Part shown: positions 17,976 to 27,417 of the stretch, piece by piece
Layout of the letters: the number at the start of each line of letters is the position of its first letter
Position numbering within the stretch: position 1 is the first letter of the stretch
Source: an uncultured Pelagibacteraceae bacterium
GTDB lineage: Bacteria > Pseudomonadota > Alphaproteobacteria > Pelagibacterales > Pelagibacteraceae
Direction: 5' to 3'
Assembly (NCBI GenBank): GCA_902522325.1
Contig: CABYVA010000010.1
Span: forward strand, 1-33,390
DNA length: 33,390 nt
The notes under the pieces: model-generated
Databases searched by the model: none
The model's input: the letters and a program-made list of their open reading frames with translations, nothing else
Told to the model about the DNA's origin: nothing
Translations under genes and position numbers: made by a program

Positions 17976-19262
17976 TTATAATTTATATAATTCTTCTCCT
18001 TTTACAAAAGTATTCGTTACTTTACCTTGTAGTTTTTTATTTTCTATTGAGGTATTTTTTGATTTTGAAACTAAGTTGTTGTTTTTAACAATCCAGGGTT
18101 TATTTAAATCGACTATACAAAAATCTGCATCATTACCAATTTTTAAATTACCTTTGTTTATTTTGAGTATTTTTGCAGGGCTGGAAGTTAAAGCTTTAAT
18201 GATTGTATTCAATTTAACAGAGCCATTGTGAAAGAGTTCCAAAGAAAGTGCAAGCAAAGTTTCTATACCAGATGAACCAGTGGCAGCTTTTGAAAAAGTA
18301 AGTCTTTTTTGCTCTTCATCTTCTGGTTTATGATCTGAAACAATAACGTCTATAATATTTTTGTTAAGACCTTCTACAAGAGATATCCTATCTTCTTCTG
18401 TTCTTAGCGGCGGTGATAATTTCAAAAAAGTTCTAAAATCACCTATATCATTTTCGTTAAGTGATAAATTATTAATTGAAACACCACATGAAAAATTTAA
18501 AAAATTTTTTTTTTCTTCAATAAGTTTTACAGATTTTGAAGATGAAATTTGAGAAATATGGTATCTACATTTAAACTCATCTAATAGTGTTAAATCTCTT
18601 TCAATTATTATTTTTTCTGCAACATCTGAAATACCCTGTAATCCTAATTTTGTAGAGATTACCCCGTCATTCATCATTCCATTTTCTGCTAAATAATAAT
18701 CCTCTGCATGTTGTATAACTAAAGCGCCTAAATCATATGCTGAATTCATTATTCTAGACATTACTCTTGTATTTTGAACTGTTTTAATTCCATCTGTAAA
18801 GCCTATTATTCCTTTTTTTTGTAGAAGACCAAATTCAGTCATATTACTTCCTTCAAGGTTTTTAGTTAATGATGCAGTAGGATAAATATTTATTTTTGAT
18901 TTATCTCTTCCCCGTCTTTTTAAAAAATCTACCATTGATACGTTATCTATTATTGGGTTTGTGTTTGGCATTGTTACTGCCGATGTAACACCACCAGATA
19001 GAGCGGCATTACTAAGGGTTCTAAAATTCTCTTTATATTCATAACCCGGCTCACCTACAAAAACCCTCATATCAACTAAACCTGGAAAAATATATTTACC
19101 TTTAAGATCAATATATTTTTCTCTTGATGGAATGTTATTTTCATTAACCTTCTTTCCGATAGCTTCTATATTTCCATCTTCATTAATAATTAATCCACCA
19201 TTTTCCTCTATGGAATTCGCAGGATCTAGAATGTTTGCATTTAAAAAGTATTTTTTTTTCAT
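17976..19262 (-). CDS. pyrC: Dihydroorotase-like protein, probably non-catalytic PyrC'
   Basis: The 428-residue protein has the class I dihydroorotase fold and sits directly after pyrB. Key metal ligands are changed: the HxH of the DxHxH motif is replaced, giving VDMRVFVGEPG (Arg66, Phe68), and the His of the later HxxHxS motif is Gln237 (YHISQISSS). His185 (QHAED) and Asp310 (VSDHKPED) remain. This pattern is known in PyrC' proteins of pseudomonads, which lack activity but are needed to assemble aspartate transcarbamoylase. By inference it is a structural partner of PyrB here, and an active dihydroorotase should be encoded elsewhere. Confidence 0.88.
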   Translation of the reverse strand: MKKKYFLNANILDPANSIEENGGLIINEDGNIEAIGKKVNENNIPSREKYIDLKGKYIFPGLVDMRVFVGEPGYEYKENFRTLSNAALSGGVTSAVTMPNTNPIIDNVSMVDFLKRRGRDKSKINIYPTASLTKNLEGSNMTEFGLLQKKGIIGFTDGIKTVQNTRVMSRIMNSAYDLGALVIQHAEDYYLAENGMMNDGVISTKLGLQGISDVAEKIIIERDLTLLDEFKCRYHISQISSSKSVKLIEEKKNFLNFSCGVSINNLSLNENDIGDFRTFLKLSPPLRTEEDRISLVEGLNKNIIDVIVSDHKPEDEEQKRLTFSKAATGSSGIETLLALSLELFHNGSVKLNTIIKALTSSPAKILKINKGNLKIGNDADFCIVDLNKPWIVKNNNLVSKSKNTSIENKKLQGKVTNTFVKGEELYKL

Positions 19263-20204
19263 TTAATTACAAAAAATTTTTAGACAAGCCATTCTGACAG
19301 CAACGCCTAATTCGACTTGTTCTTGTATAACGCTTTTATTAATATCGTCAGCAAGATTTGTATCTATTTCTATACCTCGATTCATTGGCCCTGGATGCAT
19401 TATTAAAGCGTCTTTTTTTGCATGATCTAATTTGTCTGGGGTTAAACCATAATATTCATAATATTCTCTGTTCGATGCCAAGAAAGAACTATTCATTCTT
19501 TCATTTTGAAGTCTAAGCATCATAACAATATCGCAATCTTTTAATCCTTTTTTCATATCAGAAAATTTATTCACACCAAATTTTTCAAGGTTTTTTGGCA
19601 TCAAATTTGTTGGAGCAACTATATTTACTTCTGCACCCAACATATTTAATAAATATATATTTGATCTAGCAACACGAGAATGAAGTATGTCTCCACAAAT
19701 AGCGATCCTTAAACCTTCAATTTTTTCCTTTTTTTCTATTATGGTTAAAGCATCTAATAAAGCTTGGGTTGGATGTTCTCTTCTGCCATCACCTGCATTA
19801 ATTACAGCACAATTTACTTTTTGAGATAATAAATTACATGCACCCGAGTCTTGATGCCTAACCACAATTAAATTTGGATGCATAGCATTTAAAGTCATAG
19901 CGGTATCAATTAAAGTTTCACCTTTTTTAATTGCAGAATTAACAATATTCATTGACATTACATCTGCTCCTAATCTTTTGCCTGCTAATTCGAAAGAACT
20001 TTGTGTTCGTGTTGATGGTTCAAAAAAAAGGTTTATTTGAGTCTTTCCACTAAGGACATTTAATTTTTTATTTTCACTCCTGTTTAGTTTTATGAATTGT
20101 TTTGCTTCAGAAAGTATGAAGTTTACATCAGATATTGATAGATCTTGGATCCCTAAAAGGTGTTTTTGAGAAATTTTAACAGCTTTATTTGTTTTAATCG
20201 CCAT
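19263..20204 (-). CDS. pyrB: Aspartate carbamoyltransferase catalytic chain
   Basis: PyrB joins carbamoyl phosphate and aspartate, the committed step of pyrimidine synthesis. The 313-residue product has the carbamoyl-phosphate loop [13 protein letters not shown] (Ser64-Thr67), Lys94 in [10 protein letters not shown], and [12 protein letters not shown] (His144), all intact. No pyrI regulatory chain is nearby; the adjacent PyrC'-type gene suggests the PyrB-PyrC' dodecamer type of enzyme. The gene ends one base before pyrC. The 42-base gap from ruvX shows no attenuator-like hairpin with a T run. Confidence 0.96.
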   Translation of the reverse strand: MAIKTNKAVKISQKHLLGIQDLSISDVNFILSEAKQFIKLNRSENKKLNVLSGKTQINLFFEPSTRTQSSFELAGKRLGADVMSMNIVNSAIKKGETLIDTAMTLNAMHPNLIVVRHQDSGACNLLSQKVNCAVINAGDGRREHPTQALLDALTIIEKKEKIEGLRIAICGDILHSRVARSNIYLLNMLGAEVNIVAPTNLMPKNLEKFGVNKFSDMKKGLKDCDIVMMLRLQNERMNSSFLASNREYYEYYGLTPDKLDHAKKDALIMHPGPMNRGIEIDTNLADDINKSVIQEQVELGVAVRMACLKIFCN

Positions 20205-20246
20205 TAAAACTAACTCTATAACTATTAACCTTTAATAAGGCAAGTA

Positions 20247-20702
20247 TTAATTTTTTAAATAATCAATAGCTCCTTGTAAAATAAAGGCAGCAGCGTTTTT
20301 ATCAATATTTTTAAGTTTTTTTGAAACATTTACGTCTAATTCACTTGAAAGATTGAAAGCCCCAACTGTAGATAATCTTTCATCCCACAAACAAATTGGT
20401 AAATTTAAATTTTTAAGTACATTATTGCAAATATCAGTAATTGACTGTGTTGCAGGTCCGTAAGAACCATCCATATTAACAGGATTGCCTACTATGATTC
20501 CTTTTACATTATTTTCATCAATTATTAATTTTAATTGTTCTATCAATTTTATATTATTTTCTTTGTTTATAGTTGTAAAAGGGGTAGCTATAGATTGAGT
20601 ATGGTCACAAATAGCAACACCAATTCTTTTTGAACCTAAATCTAAACCTAATAATCTCGATTTATGAGTAATTTTATTTTTAAATTCATCTATTGTGATC
20701 AT
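20247..20702 (-). CDS. ruvX: RuvX/YqgF family RNase H-fold nuclease
   Basis: The 151-residue product has the RNase H-like fold with LLGLDLGSKRIGVAICD (catalytic Asp21), GIIVGNPVNMDGSYGPATQS and the second catalytic block WDERLSTVGA. The family is linked to 16S rRNA 5'-end processing (YqgF in E. coli) and to Holliday junction resolution; the exact role here cannot be told. It is the first gene of the minus-strand run and is divergent from gatC with 51 bases between the starts. Confidence 0.93.
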   Translation of the reverse strand: MITIDEFKNKITHKSRLLGLDLGSKRIGVAICDHTQSIATPFTTINKENNIKLIEQLKLIIDENNVKGIIVGNPVNMDGSYGPATQSITDICNNVLKNLNLPICLWDERLSTVGAFNLSSELDVNVSKKLKNIDKNAAAFILQGAIDYLKN

Positions 20703-20736
20703 ATTGTATCTTTCAAACTTAAGTGATAGTTTGCCC

Positions 20737-20742
20737 TATACT
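20737..20742 (+). promoter_or_regulatory. gatC: Probable -10 element of the gatCAB unit
   Basis: TATACT at 20737-20742 is a good -10 box, 11 bases before the gatC ATG. No convincing -35 box lies 16-18 bases upstream. A start near 20749 would leave a leader of only about five bases, without a Shine-Dalgarno sequence. The -10 box lies between the arms of a 6-base inverted repeat, GTGATA (20723-20728) and TATCAC (20748-20753), which could be an operator. Both calls are tentative. Confidence 0.35.
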
Positions 20743-20753
20743 TTAATTATCAC

Positions 20754-21041
20754 ATGACAATTGATCTTAAAACAGTAAAACACATATCAAAATTATCAAG
20801 GATCTCTATAGAGGATGAAAAAGCTAAAAAGCTAGCTGGTGATTTAAACTCAATATTTGAATTTATTGAAAAACTTAATAAACTTAATACTGATAAAGTA
20901 GAACCTCTAACATCAATAGCTGAAACAACTCTTAAATTAAGAAAAGATGAAGTTAAATCAGAAAATATACGTGATCAAATATTGAAAAATTCGCCTAATG
21001 AAAATAAAGATTTTTTTGTTGTTCCAAAGGTTGTTGAATAA
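20754..21041 (+). CDS. gatC: Glutamyl/aspartyl-tRNA amidotransferase subunit C
   Basis: GatC is the small subunit that holds GatA and GatB together in the GatCAB amidotransferase. The 95-residue product has the family layout: TVKHISKLSRISIEDEKAKK at the N-terminus, ELNSIF-type LNSIFEFIEKLNKLNTD in the middle, VEPLTS and a C-terminal FFVVPKVVE. The stop overlaps the gatA start (TAATG). It is the first gene of a six-gene plus-strand run. Confidence 0.95.
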   Translation: MTIDLKTVKHISKLSRISIEDEKAKKLAGDLNSIFEFIEKLNKLNTDKVEPLTSIAETTLKLRKDEVKSENIRDQILKNSPNENKDFFVVPKVVE

Positions 21042-22498
21042 TGAACAATATAATATCTCAAAGTTTAACCGATTTGATTAAGAATATTAAAGATAAAAAA
21101 ATATCATCAGAAGAAGTTACAAAAAGTTTTATACAAAGAGCAGAAAAGTCTAAAAAACTAAATTGTTATATAACTGAAGATTTTGAAAATGCTATTAACA
21201 AGGCAAAAAAGTTTGATAAAAAACCTAATTATGATTCTAAATTACCAGGGATTCCAGTCGCTGTTAAAGATTTATTTTGTACAAGAGGTTTAAAAACAAC
21301 AGCTGGAAGTAAAATTTTAAGTAATTTTGTTCCAACTTACGAGTCAACAGTAACACAAAATATGTGGAGTGAAGGAGCTATACCTCTTGGCAAACTTAAC
21401 TGTGATGAGTTTGCGATGGGATCATCAAATGAGACTAGTTTTTTTGGAAATGTGCAAAGTCCTATTGATAAAAATTTAGTTCCAGGCGGTTCATCAGGTG
21501 GGTCAGCGTCAGCAGTAGCTGGACAATTATCACCAATTACAATTGGTACAGATACTGGTGGATCTATTCGACAACCAGCTTCTTTCACGGGCATAGTAGG
21601 ATTAAAACCTACATATGGTAGTTGTTCACGATATGGAATAGTTGCGTTCGCTTCTTCATTAGATCAAGCAGGACCAATGGCACAAAATGTTAAAGATTGT
21701 GCTTTGTTGCAAGAAGTGATTAGCACTTATGATCCAAAAGATTCTACTTCGATAGATTTTAAAAGAAGTCATTACAGCGAAGAACTTACCAATAATATAA
21801 AAGGAAAAAAAATTGGAATTCCAAAAGAATATAGAGTTGATGACATGCCCAAAGAAATTGAAGATCTTTGGCAAAAAGGCATTCAGTACGTAAAAGATTG
21901 TGGTGCTGAAACAATTGACATTTCTCTTCCTCATACAAGTTATGCTTTACCAGCCTATTATATTGTAGCTCCTGCTGAGGCGTCTTCAAACTTAGCAAGA
22001 TATGATGGTGTTAAGTATGGATTTAGAGTTAAAGGTGAAAACCTAATTGATATGTACGAAAAAACCAGATCTGAGGGTTTTGGTGCTGAAGTTCAAAGAA
22101 GAATTATGATTGGAACTTATGTTTTATCATCTGGTTATTATGATGCCTATTATCTTAAAGCTCAAAAAGTAAGAAAACTTATTAAAAATGATTTTGATGA
22201 GGTATATAAAAAAGTTGATGCCATTTTAACACCTTCTACACCTAGTTCAGCATTTAAAATAGGTGAAAAAACAAATGATCCGGTTTCAATGTATCTTAAT
22301 GATATATTTACAGTTCCAGTTAATTTGGCAGGGCTACCAGCTATATCTATTCCTGCTGGACATGATTCAAAAGGCTATCCTTTAGGCTTACAAATTATTG
22401 GTAAAGCTTTTGATGAACAAAATATACTCAACATTGCATTTGCAATGGAAGAAAAGATAAATTTTAAAAACAAAATTGCCGATTGGTGGATTAAGTGA
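21041..22498 (+). CDS. gatA: Glutamyl/aspartyl-tRNA amidotransferase subunit A
   Basis: GatA releases ammonia from glutamine for the conversion of Glu-tRNA(Gln) to Gln-tRNA(Gln), and of Asp-tRNA(Asn) to Asn-tRNA(Asn). The 485-residue product has the amidase Ser-cisSer-Lys triad: Lys76 (PVAVKDLFC), Ser151 ([14 protein letters not shown]) and Ser175 ([18 protein letters not shown]). Its length is normal. It overlaps gatC by one base and gatB by four. The presence of GatCAB suggests that the organism charges at least one of tRNA(Gln) and tRNA(Asn) indirectly. Confidence 0.98.
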   Translation: MNNIISQSLTDLIKNIKDKKISSEEVTKSFIQRAEKSKKLNCYITEDFENAINKAKKFDKKPNYDSKLPGIPVAVKDLFCTRGLKTTAGSKILSNFVPTYESTVTQNMWSEGAIPLGKLNCDEFAMGSSNETSFFGNVQSPIDKNLVPGGSSGGSASAVAGQLSPITIGTDTGGSIRQPASFTGIVGLKPTYGSCSRYGIVAFASSLDQAGPMAQNVKDCALLQEVISTYDPKDSTSIDFKRSHYSEELTNNIKGKKIGIPKEYRVDDMPKEIEDLWQKGIQYVKDCGAETIDISLPHTSYALPAYYIVAPAEASSNLARYDGVKYGFRVKGENLIDMYEKTRSEGFGAEVQRRIMIGTYVLSSGYYDAYYLKAQKVRKLIKNDFDEVYKKVDAILTPSTPSSAFKIGEKTNDPVSMYLNDIFTVPVNLAGLPAISIPAGHDSKGYPLGLQIIGKAFDEQNILNIAFAMEEKINFKNKIADWWIK

Positions 22499-23973
22499 GC
22501 AAAAAAAATTTAAAATATTTAATTAAACGGAAAGATAATCTATATGAAGTTGTAATTGGTTTAGAAGTTCATGCACAAGTATTATCTGAATCAAAACTAT
22601 TTTCTACTTCAGCTACTAAATTTGGAGCTGAACCAAATACACAAGTAAGTTTAGTAGATGCAGCATTTCCAGGAATGTTGCCTGTAATTAATGAGTTTTG
22701 TGTTAAACAAGCTATTAAAACTGGTATTGGTCTTAATGCAAAAATTAATAAACGATCAGTATTTGATAGAAAAAATTATTTTTATGCAGATTTACCTCAA
22801 GGATATCAGATTTCACAATTTAAAGATCCTATAGTAGGCGAGGGTAAAGTAATTTTAGATATGCCGGATGGACAAAAAGAAGTAGGTATAGAAAGATTAC
22901 ATTTAGAACAAGATGCAGGAAAAAGTATTCACGATATTGATCCACAAAGTACTTTTGTAGATTTAAACAGATCAGGTGTAGCTCTAATGGAAATAGTAAG
23001 CAAACCAGACCTTAGATCTCCAGATGAAGTTAGTGCATATATTAAGAAATTAAGATCAATTATGCGCTATCTAGGTACATGTGATGGAAATATGCAAGAG
23101 GGATCATTAAGAGCAGATGTCAATATTTCTGTAAGAGTAAAAGGTTCAAAAGAATTTGGAACAAGATGTGAAATTAAAAATGTAAACTCTATCAAATTTA
23201 TGCAAATGGCCATTGAATACGAAGCAAATAGGCAAGTTGATTTAATTGAAGAAGGTAAATCAATTGATCAAGAAACAAGATTATTTGATACTAAAAAAAA
23301 TGAAACAAGGTCAATGAGATCAAAAGAAGATGCGCATGATTATAGGTATTTTCCCGACCCTGATTTATTACCTTTAGAGGTTTCCGATGAATTTATAAGT
23401 GAACTTAAAAATAATATTCCAGAGTTACCTGACGATAAAAAGAAAAGATTTATTGATGAATTTAAGTTGTCACCATACGAGGCAACTATCTTAGTCTCAG
23501 ATATCGATACAGCAATGTATTTTGAAGAAGTTGTAGCAAAGATGGGAAAGAACAAAGATATTAAGTTAGCAGTTAATTGGATTACAGGTGAATTATTTGC
23601 TGTTTTAAATAATAAGAACCTAGAAATTTCTCAAAGCCCAGTAAGTGCAAAAAATTTGGCTGTGCTAGTAAACTTAATAAAGAATGGAACAATTTCAGGA
23701 AAAATAGCAAAGACCGTATTCGAATTGATGTTGGATGGAGACAAAGATCCTCAAAAAATTGTTGAAGAAAAAGGATTAAAACAACAAAGTGATCCTAAAG
23801 CTATAGAGACTTTAATAGATAAAATAATTAATGATAATAGAGAAAAAGCAATTGAGTATAAGCAAGGTAAGGAAAAATTATTTGGTTTCTTTGTTGGCCA
23901 AGCAATGAAAGCTTCAGGCGGTAAAGCCAATCCTCAACTTATAAATGAGATTTTAAAGAAAAAACTTCAATAG
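22495..23973 (+). CDS. gatB: Glutamyl/aspartyl-tRNA amidotransferase subunit B
   Basis: GatB binds the mischarged tRNA, phosphorylates the acyl group and transfers the ammonia made by GatA. The 492-residue product has [20 protein letters not shown] near the N-terminus, [35 protein letters not shown] and a C-terminal YqeY-like tail domain from about residue 345. The start is GTG at 22495, overlapping the gatA stop (GTGA); the next Met codons lie inside conserved sequence, so this start is preferred. Confidence 0.97.
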   Translation: MSKKNLKYLIKRKDNLYEVVIGLEVHAQVLSESKLFSTSATKFGAEPNTQVSLVDAAFPGMLPVINEFCVKQAIKTGIGLNAKINKRSVFDRKNYFYADLPQGYQISQFKDPIVGEGKVILDMPDGQKEVGIERLHLEQDAGKSIHDIDPQSTFVDLNRSGVALMEIVSKPDLRSPDEVSAYIKKLRSIMRYLGTCDGNMQEGSLRADVNISVRVKGSKEFGTRCEIKNVNSIKFMQMAIEYEANRQVDLIEEGKSIDQETRLFDTKKNETRSMRSKEDAHDYRYFPDPDLLPLEVSDEFISELKNNIPELPDDKKKRFIDEFKLSPYEATILVSDIDTAMYFEEVVAKMGKNKDIKLAVNWITGELFAVLNNKNLEISQSPVSAKNLAVLVNLIKNGTISGKIAKTVFELMLDGDKDPQKIVEEKGLKQQSDPKAIETLIDKIINDNREKAIEYKQGKEKLFGFFVGQAMKASGGKANPQLINEILKKKLQ

Positions 23974-23974
23974 A

Positions 23975-24625
23975 ATGGGTGCAAACCTTGATATTACCGA
24001 AAAATTACAAAATTATATTAATGATTTTGGATTAAATTTACATCCGGTTCAAAGAGAGATAATTGATTATAATAAAACTTTAGGTGACATTAAAAGGATG
24101 CAGATTGATTCTACTCAATGTCATTTTCTTCATTTAATTATAAAAGTTTCAAATGTTAAAAATGTTCTTGAAATTGGATCTTTTACAGGGCTTAGCACAC
24201 TATCTATTTCACTTGCTTTACCTGATGATGGGAAATTAATTGCTCTTGATAAAAATGAAGAGACAAACAAAATAGCATTAGATTTTTTCAAAAAGGCTAA
24301 TCAAGATCATAAAATTCAAACAATAATTAAACCCGCCCTTGAAAGTCTTAAGGAATTGAAAAATAATAAATTTGATATGGTTTTTATTGATGCTGATAAA
24401 ATGAATTATAAGGAATATTATGAAAAATCCTTAGGACTATTAAATAAAGGTGGGTTAATCATTATCGATAACGTTTTATGGCACGGTGAAGTAGCTGATG
24501 AAAAAAATAATGATAAATTTACTATAAACATTAGAGAATTTAATAAGTTTGTATCTGAAGACAAAAGAGTAGAGCAAATCATTATTCCATTAGGCGATGG
24601 AATGACTGTTTGTAGGGTTTTATAA
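23975..24625 (+). CDS. SAM-dependent O-methyltransferase (CCoAOMT/TrmR superfamily)
   Basis: The 216-residue class I methyltransferase has the SAM-binding motif VLEIGSFTGLSTLSISLALP, the acidic VFIDADKMNY and DNVLWHGEVAD; the two Asp blocks bind a divalent metal in this cation-dependent family (Pfam Methyltransf_3). The C-terminal IPLGDGMTVCRVL is also typical. By similarity alone the substrate is open: many relatives act on catechols. However, it overlaps trhO by TAATG, and Bacillus TrmR, a member of the same superfamily, methylates ho5U34 in tRNA, the TrhO product. A TrmR-like role is therefore a reasonable hypothesis, not a demonstrated one. Confidence 0.85.
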   Translation: MGANLDITEKLQNYINDFGLNLHPVQREIIDYNKTLGDIKRMQIDSTQCHFLHLIIKVSNVKNVLEIGSFTGLSTLSISLALPDDGKLIALDKNEETNKIALDFFKKANQDHKIQTIIKPALESLKELKNNKFDMVFIDADKMNYKEYYEKSLGLLNKGGLIIIDNVLWHGEVADEKNNDKFTINIREFNKFVSEDKRVEQIIIPLGDGMTVCRVL

Positions 24626-25530
24626 TGTTTAAAGTTTATGGTTTTTATAAATTCATAAAGATTAAATCTTTAAAAAAAAATCAAGATTTTTTACAAAAGT
24701 TTCTTATTTCAAACAATATAAGAGGAACTATAATCGTTGCTAACGAAGGTTTAAATGGGACTATTTCTGGCCGTGTCAAAGATATTGATAAAATTAAAAA
24801 AAAACTGAAATCTTTATTTTCATTTAAACAATTTGATAATAGCAATGAATCTAAATCTAAATTTCAACCATTTCATAAAGCTAAAGTAAAGATTAAAAAA
24901 GAAATTGTGCCAATGAATTTAACTATCAATTCTAAAGAAAGAAACATGAAAACTCATTTAGAACCGAAAGATTGGAACAAACTGATCAAAAATAAAAGTA
25001 CTCATATAATTGATACTAGAAAACCTTTCGAATACAAAGTTGGAACTTTTAAAAAATCTATAAATCCCAACGTAACTAATTTTAGAGATTTTCCTAAGTT
25101 TTTAAATAAACTCAAAAAAAATAGACCAGTAGCAATGTTTTGTACAGGCGGAATACGTTGTGAAAAAACTTCTGTATACCTAACTAAGAAAGGATTCAAA
25201 AATATCTATCAACTAAATGGAGGTATCTTAAATTATCTAAAAAAAATAAAGAAAAAAGAAAGTTTATGGAAAGGAGAGTGTTTTGTTTTTGATAACAGAA
25301 TTAGCCTTAGACATGGATTGAAGCTAGGTTCATATACTATGTGCAGCGGATGCAGAATGCCTGTATCTGAAAAAGATAAAAGATCAAATAAATATGAAGA
25401 GGGAGTTTCATGTCCAAATTGTCACGACATTCTAACATCTTCACAAAAAGCAAGATTTAGAATGCGCCAGAAACAAATAAATCTTGCAAAAAGACAGGGA
25501 AAAAAGCACATATTCCAAAAAGAGTTTTAA
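24625..25530 (+). CDS. trhO: tRNA U34 hydroxylase TrhO (rhodanese family, UPF0176)
   Basis: TrhO (YceA) performs oxygen-dependent hydroxylation of the tRNA wobble uridine to ho5U. The 301-residue product has the N-terminal acylphosphatase-like domain (RGTIIVANEGLNGTISG, about 33-50), the rhodanese domain (about 110-230) with the active loop MFCTGGIRCEKTS holding Cys173 and Cys179, and a C-terminal Cys cluster (CSGCRMPVSEKDK, then SCPNCHD). Both junctions are tight: TAATG with the O-methyltransferase before, and three bases before the MATE gene. The family assignment is firm; the direct role is by homology. Confidence 0.93.
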   Translation: MFKVYGFYKFIKIKSLKKNQDFLQKFLISNNIRGTIIVANEGLNGTISGRVKDIDKIKKKLKSLFSFKQFDNSNESKSKFQPFHKAKVKIKKEIVPMNLTINSKERNMKTHLEPKDWNKLIKNKSTHIIDTRKPFEYKVGTFKKSINPNVTNFRDFPKFLNKLKKNRPVAMFCTGGIRCEKTSVYLTKKGFKNIYQLNGGILNYLKKIKKKESLWKGECFVFDNRISLRHGLKLGSYTMCSGCRMPVSEKDKRSNKYEEGVSCPNCHDILTSSQKARFRMRQKQINLAKRQGKKHIFQKEF

Positions 25531-25533
25531 AAA

Positions 25534-26889
25534 ATGAATTTATTAAAAGATCCAATTACTATACTGTTAAAAAAAATTGCTTTACCGGCTAGTGTAGCAA
25601 CTTTGTTTCAGACATTATTTAATATAGTTGATACTTTTTATGCAGGAAAAATATCCTCTGAAGCCTTATCAGCATTAGCTAAATCTTTCCCTATATATTT
25701 TATATTAGTTGCGGCTTCAGTAGGTGTAACTGTTGGAGGAACTTCACTAATAGCAAACAGTATTGGAGAAAAAAATAAAGAAAACATATTAAAATATTTT
25801 GGACAAACTATCGTTTATGGTTTTGTTTTATCAATCTTAGTAACTTTTATAGGTTTATTTTTTGCCTCGAATATTTTTTTATTAATGGGTTCCACAAATG
25901 AAGTTACGTATTTAGGTCTAAAATATACAAATGTAATATTTTCAGGATCTATAATTTTTATTTCAGTTGTAGCTCTAAATTCCTTGTTACATGCAGAAGG
26001 TGACACAAAAACTTTTAGAAATGTTCTTATATTAAGTTTTTTCTTAAATATTATCTTAAATCCAATATTTATTTTTGGTTTTGGACCAATACCTTCTATG
26101 GGAATGACTGGCATTGGTCTAGCTACTATAATATGTCAAATTATAGCTTTTTTATTACTTTTAAAAAAAATAATAAAATCAAAGCGGATAAAAAAAATTA
26201 CATATAGATACTTTTTGCCTAATTTCTTATTTTTAAAAAAAATATTTTTCCAATCTGCGCCTATATCTGCAGCGCTATTTATGATTTCAATTGGTAATTT
26301 TATAATTTTAGCCTATACATCAAAATTTGGTGAACCGGCGGTAGCTGGGTATGGATCTGCAACCCGTTTTGAACAAATTTTATTACTTCCTGTTTTGGGT
26401 TTGAATACAGCAATAATTTCAATAGTAGGACAAAATTTTGGAGCTAATCAATATTCAAGAGTTAAAGAATCATACTTTAAGGCAATAGTTTATGGCACAC
26501 TTATTATGATAATTGCCGGATTAACAATATTTTTAACAGCGGATAAAATTGTTAGTATTTTTACAAATGATGTTGTTGTAATTAATTATGGAACTTCCTA
26601 CTTAAAAATTTCAGCTCTAATTTTCCCAGCATACCCAATTTATTTTATTAGCAATGGTTTTTTTATGGCCTTAAAAAAAGCCTCATATGCTATGAATTTA
26701 AATATAATTCGTAATGTTTTATTGCCTATTCCGACTATTTTCTTTGCAAATTTTATCGGTGGAAGTTATAAAAGTTTCTTTTGGAGTTATTGTTTATTTA
26801 ACTGGATTTTTGTTATTTTGTTACTAACTTTTGTAAGTATTTATATTAAAAATAGCTTATATTCTGGAAGCAGCATCGTTCATCCATAA
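25534..26889 (+). CDS. MATE family multidrug/metabolite exporter
   Basis: The 451-residue inner-membrane protein shows about twelve hydrophobic segments in two MatE repeats (about 12-170 and 235-395). LPASVATLFQTLFNIVDTFY at the N-terminus and GLNTAIISIVGQNFGA in the second half are typical. MATE proteins expel organic cations or other metabolites with Na+ or H+; the substrate cannot be told. It starts three bases after trhO, so it is probably in the same transcript. Its last 33 bases overlap the end of soxG on the other strand. Confidence 0.92.
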   Translation: MNLLKDPITILLKKIALPASVATLFQTLFNIVDTFYAGKISSEALSALAKSFPIYFILVAASVGVTVGGTSLIANSIGEKNKENILKYFGQTIVYGFVLSILVTFIGLFFASNIFLLMGSTNEVTYLGLKYTNVIFSGSIIFISVVALNSLLHAEGDTKTFRNVLILSFFLNIILNPIFIFGFGPIPSMGMTGIGLATIICQIIAFLLLLKKIIKSKRIKKITYRYFLPNFLFLKKIFFQSAPISAALFMISIGNFIILAYTSKFGEPAVAGYGSATRFEQILLLPVLGLNTAIISIVGQNFGANQYSRVKESYFKAIVYGTLIMIIAGLTIFLTADKIVSIFTNDVVVINYGTSYLKISALIFPAYPIYFISNGFFMALKKASYAMNLNIIRNVLLPIPTIFFANFIGGSYKSFFWSYCLFNWIFVILLLTFVSIYIKNSLYSGSSIVHP

Positions 26890-27417
26890 AAACAAATGTT
26901 CCGAAAAAGATCTTCTAACAAATAAATTTAAATCATTAACATTCTTATTATGAATAATTACATCAATATGATTGAATAAAGTTTGTGTTACTGCACCCTT
27001 TGAGTTTTTAAAATTGTTAAAATTGTATGGACAGCCAGCCGATAATAATTCAAAAACTTTCTTACCATTCAAATTAATCATTATCCAGTGGTCAGAAACA
27101 TTTGTTACTGAGCCTAGTTTCTTTTTAGAAATTTCATTAAATAATTTGTCGTCTAAAAAATTAGCATCTTTTAAATCAATCATATGATTTGAATATAAAA
27201 GCCATTCATCTGGACTTAGCCAAAGCAGATTTAATTTTTCGTTACTTGCAGATGTATTAGGATCTACAGGAGTTATTATGGATAATTCTTTTCCAATTTT
27301 AGTTATAAAATCTCTATTTTTACCTCTTAAGTTCATTTTAAGAATGGGTTCAGTTTTTGAAATTCTTATTTCAGAATATTCTTTAGTATCAATAACCGGA
27401 TTATTAAAATTAAGCAT
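26857..27417 (-). CDS. soxG: Sarcosine oxidase gamma subunit
   Basis: This is the smallest but one subunit of heterotetrameric sarcosine oxidase, structurally like a part of the GcvT fold. The 186-residue product has GKELSIITPVDPNTSAS, LLWLSPDEWLLYS, NVSDHWIMINLNGKKVFELL and the C-terminal VRRSFSEHLFLWMNDAASR, which fit SoxG. It starts eight bases inside the end of soxA and is the last gene of soxBDAG. It overlaps the MATE gene tail to tail by 33 bases. Confidence 0.93.
   Translation of the reverse strand: MLNFNNPVIDTKEYSEIRISKTEPILKMNLRGKNRDFITKIGKELSIITPVDPNTSASNEKLNLLWLSPDEWLLYSNHMIDLKDANFLDDKLFNEISKKKLGSVTNVSDHWIMINLNGKKVFELLSAGCPYNFNNFKNSKGAVTQTLFNHIDVIIHNKNVNDLNLFVRRSFSEHLFLWMNDAASRI

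Noticed and set aside
21337-21998. Several antisense open frames over gatA, and similar ones over secY, topA, rpoA and other genes
   Set aside because: They have no recognisable protein features, lie within strongly conserved genes on the other strand and follow the codon pattern of those genes.
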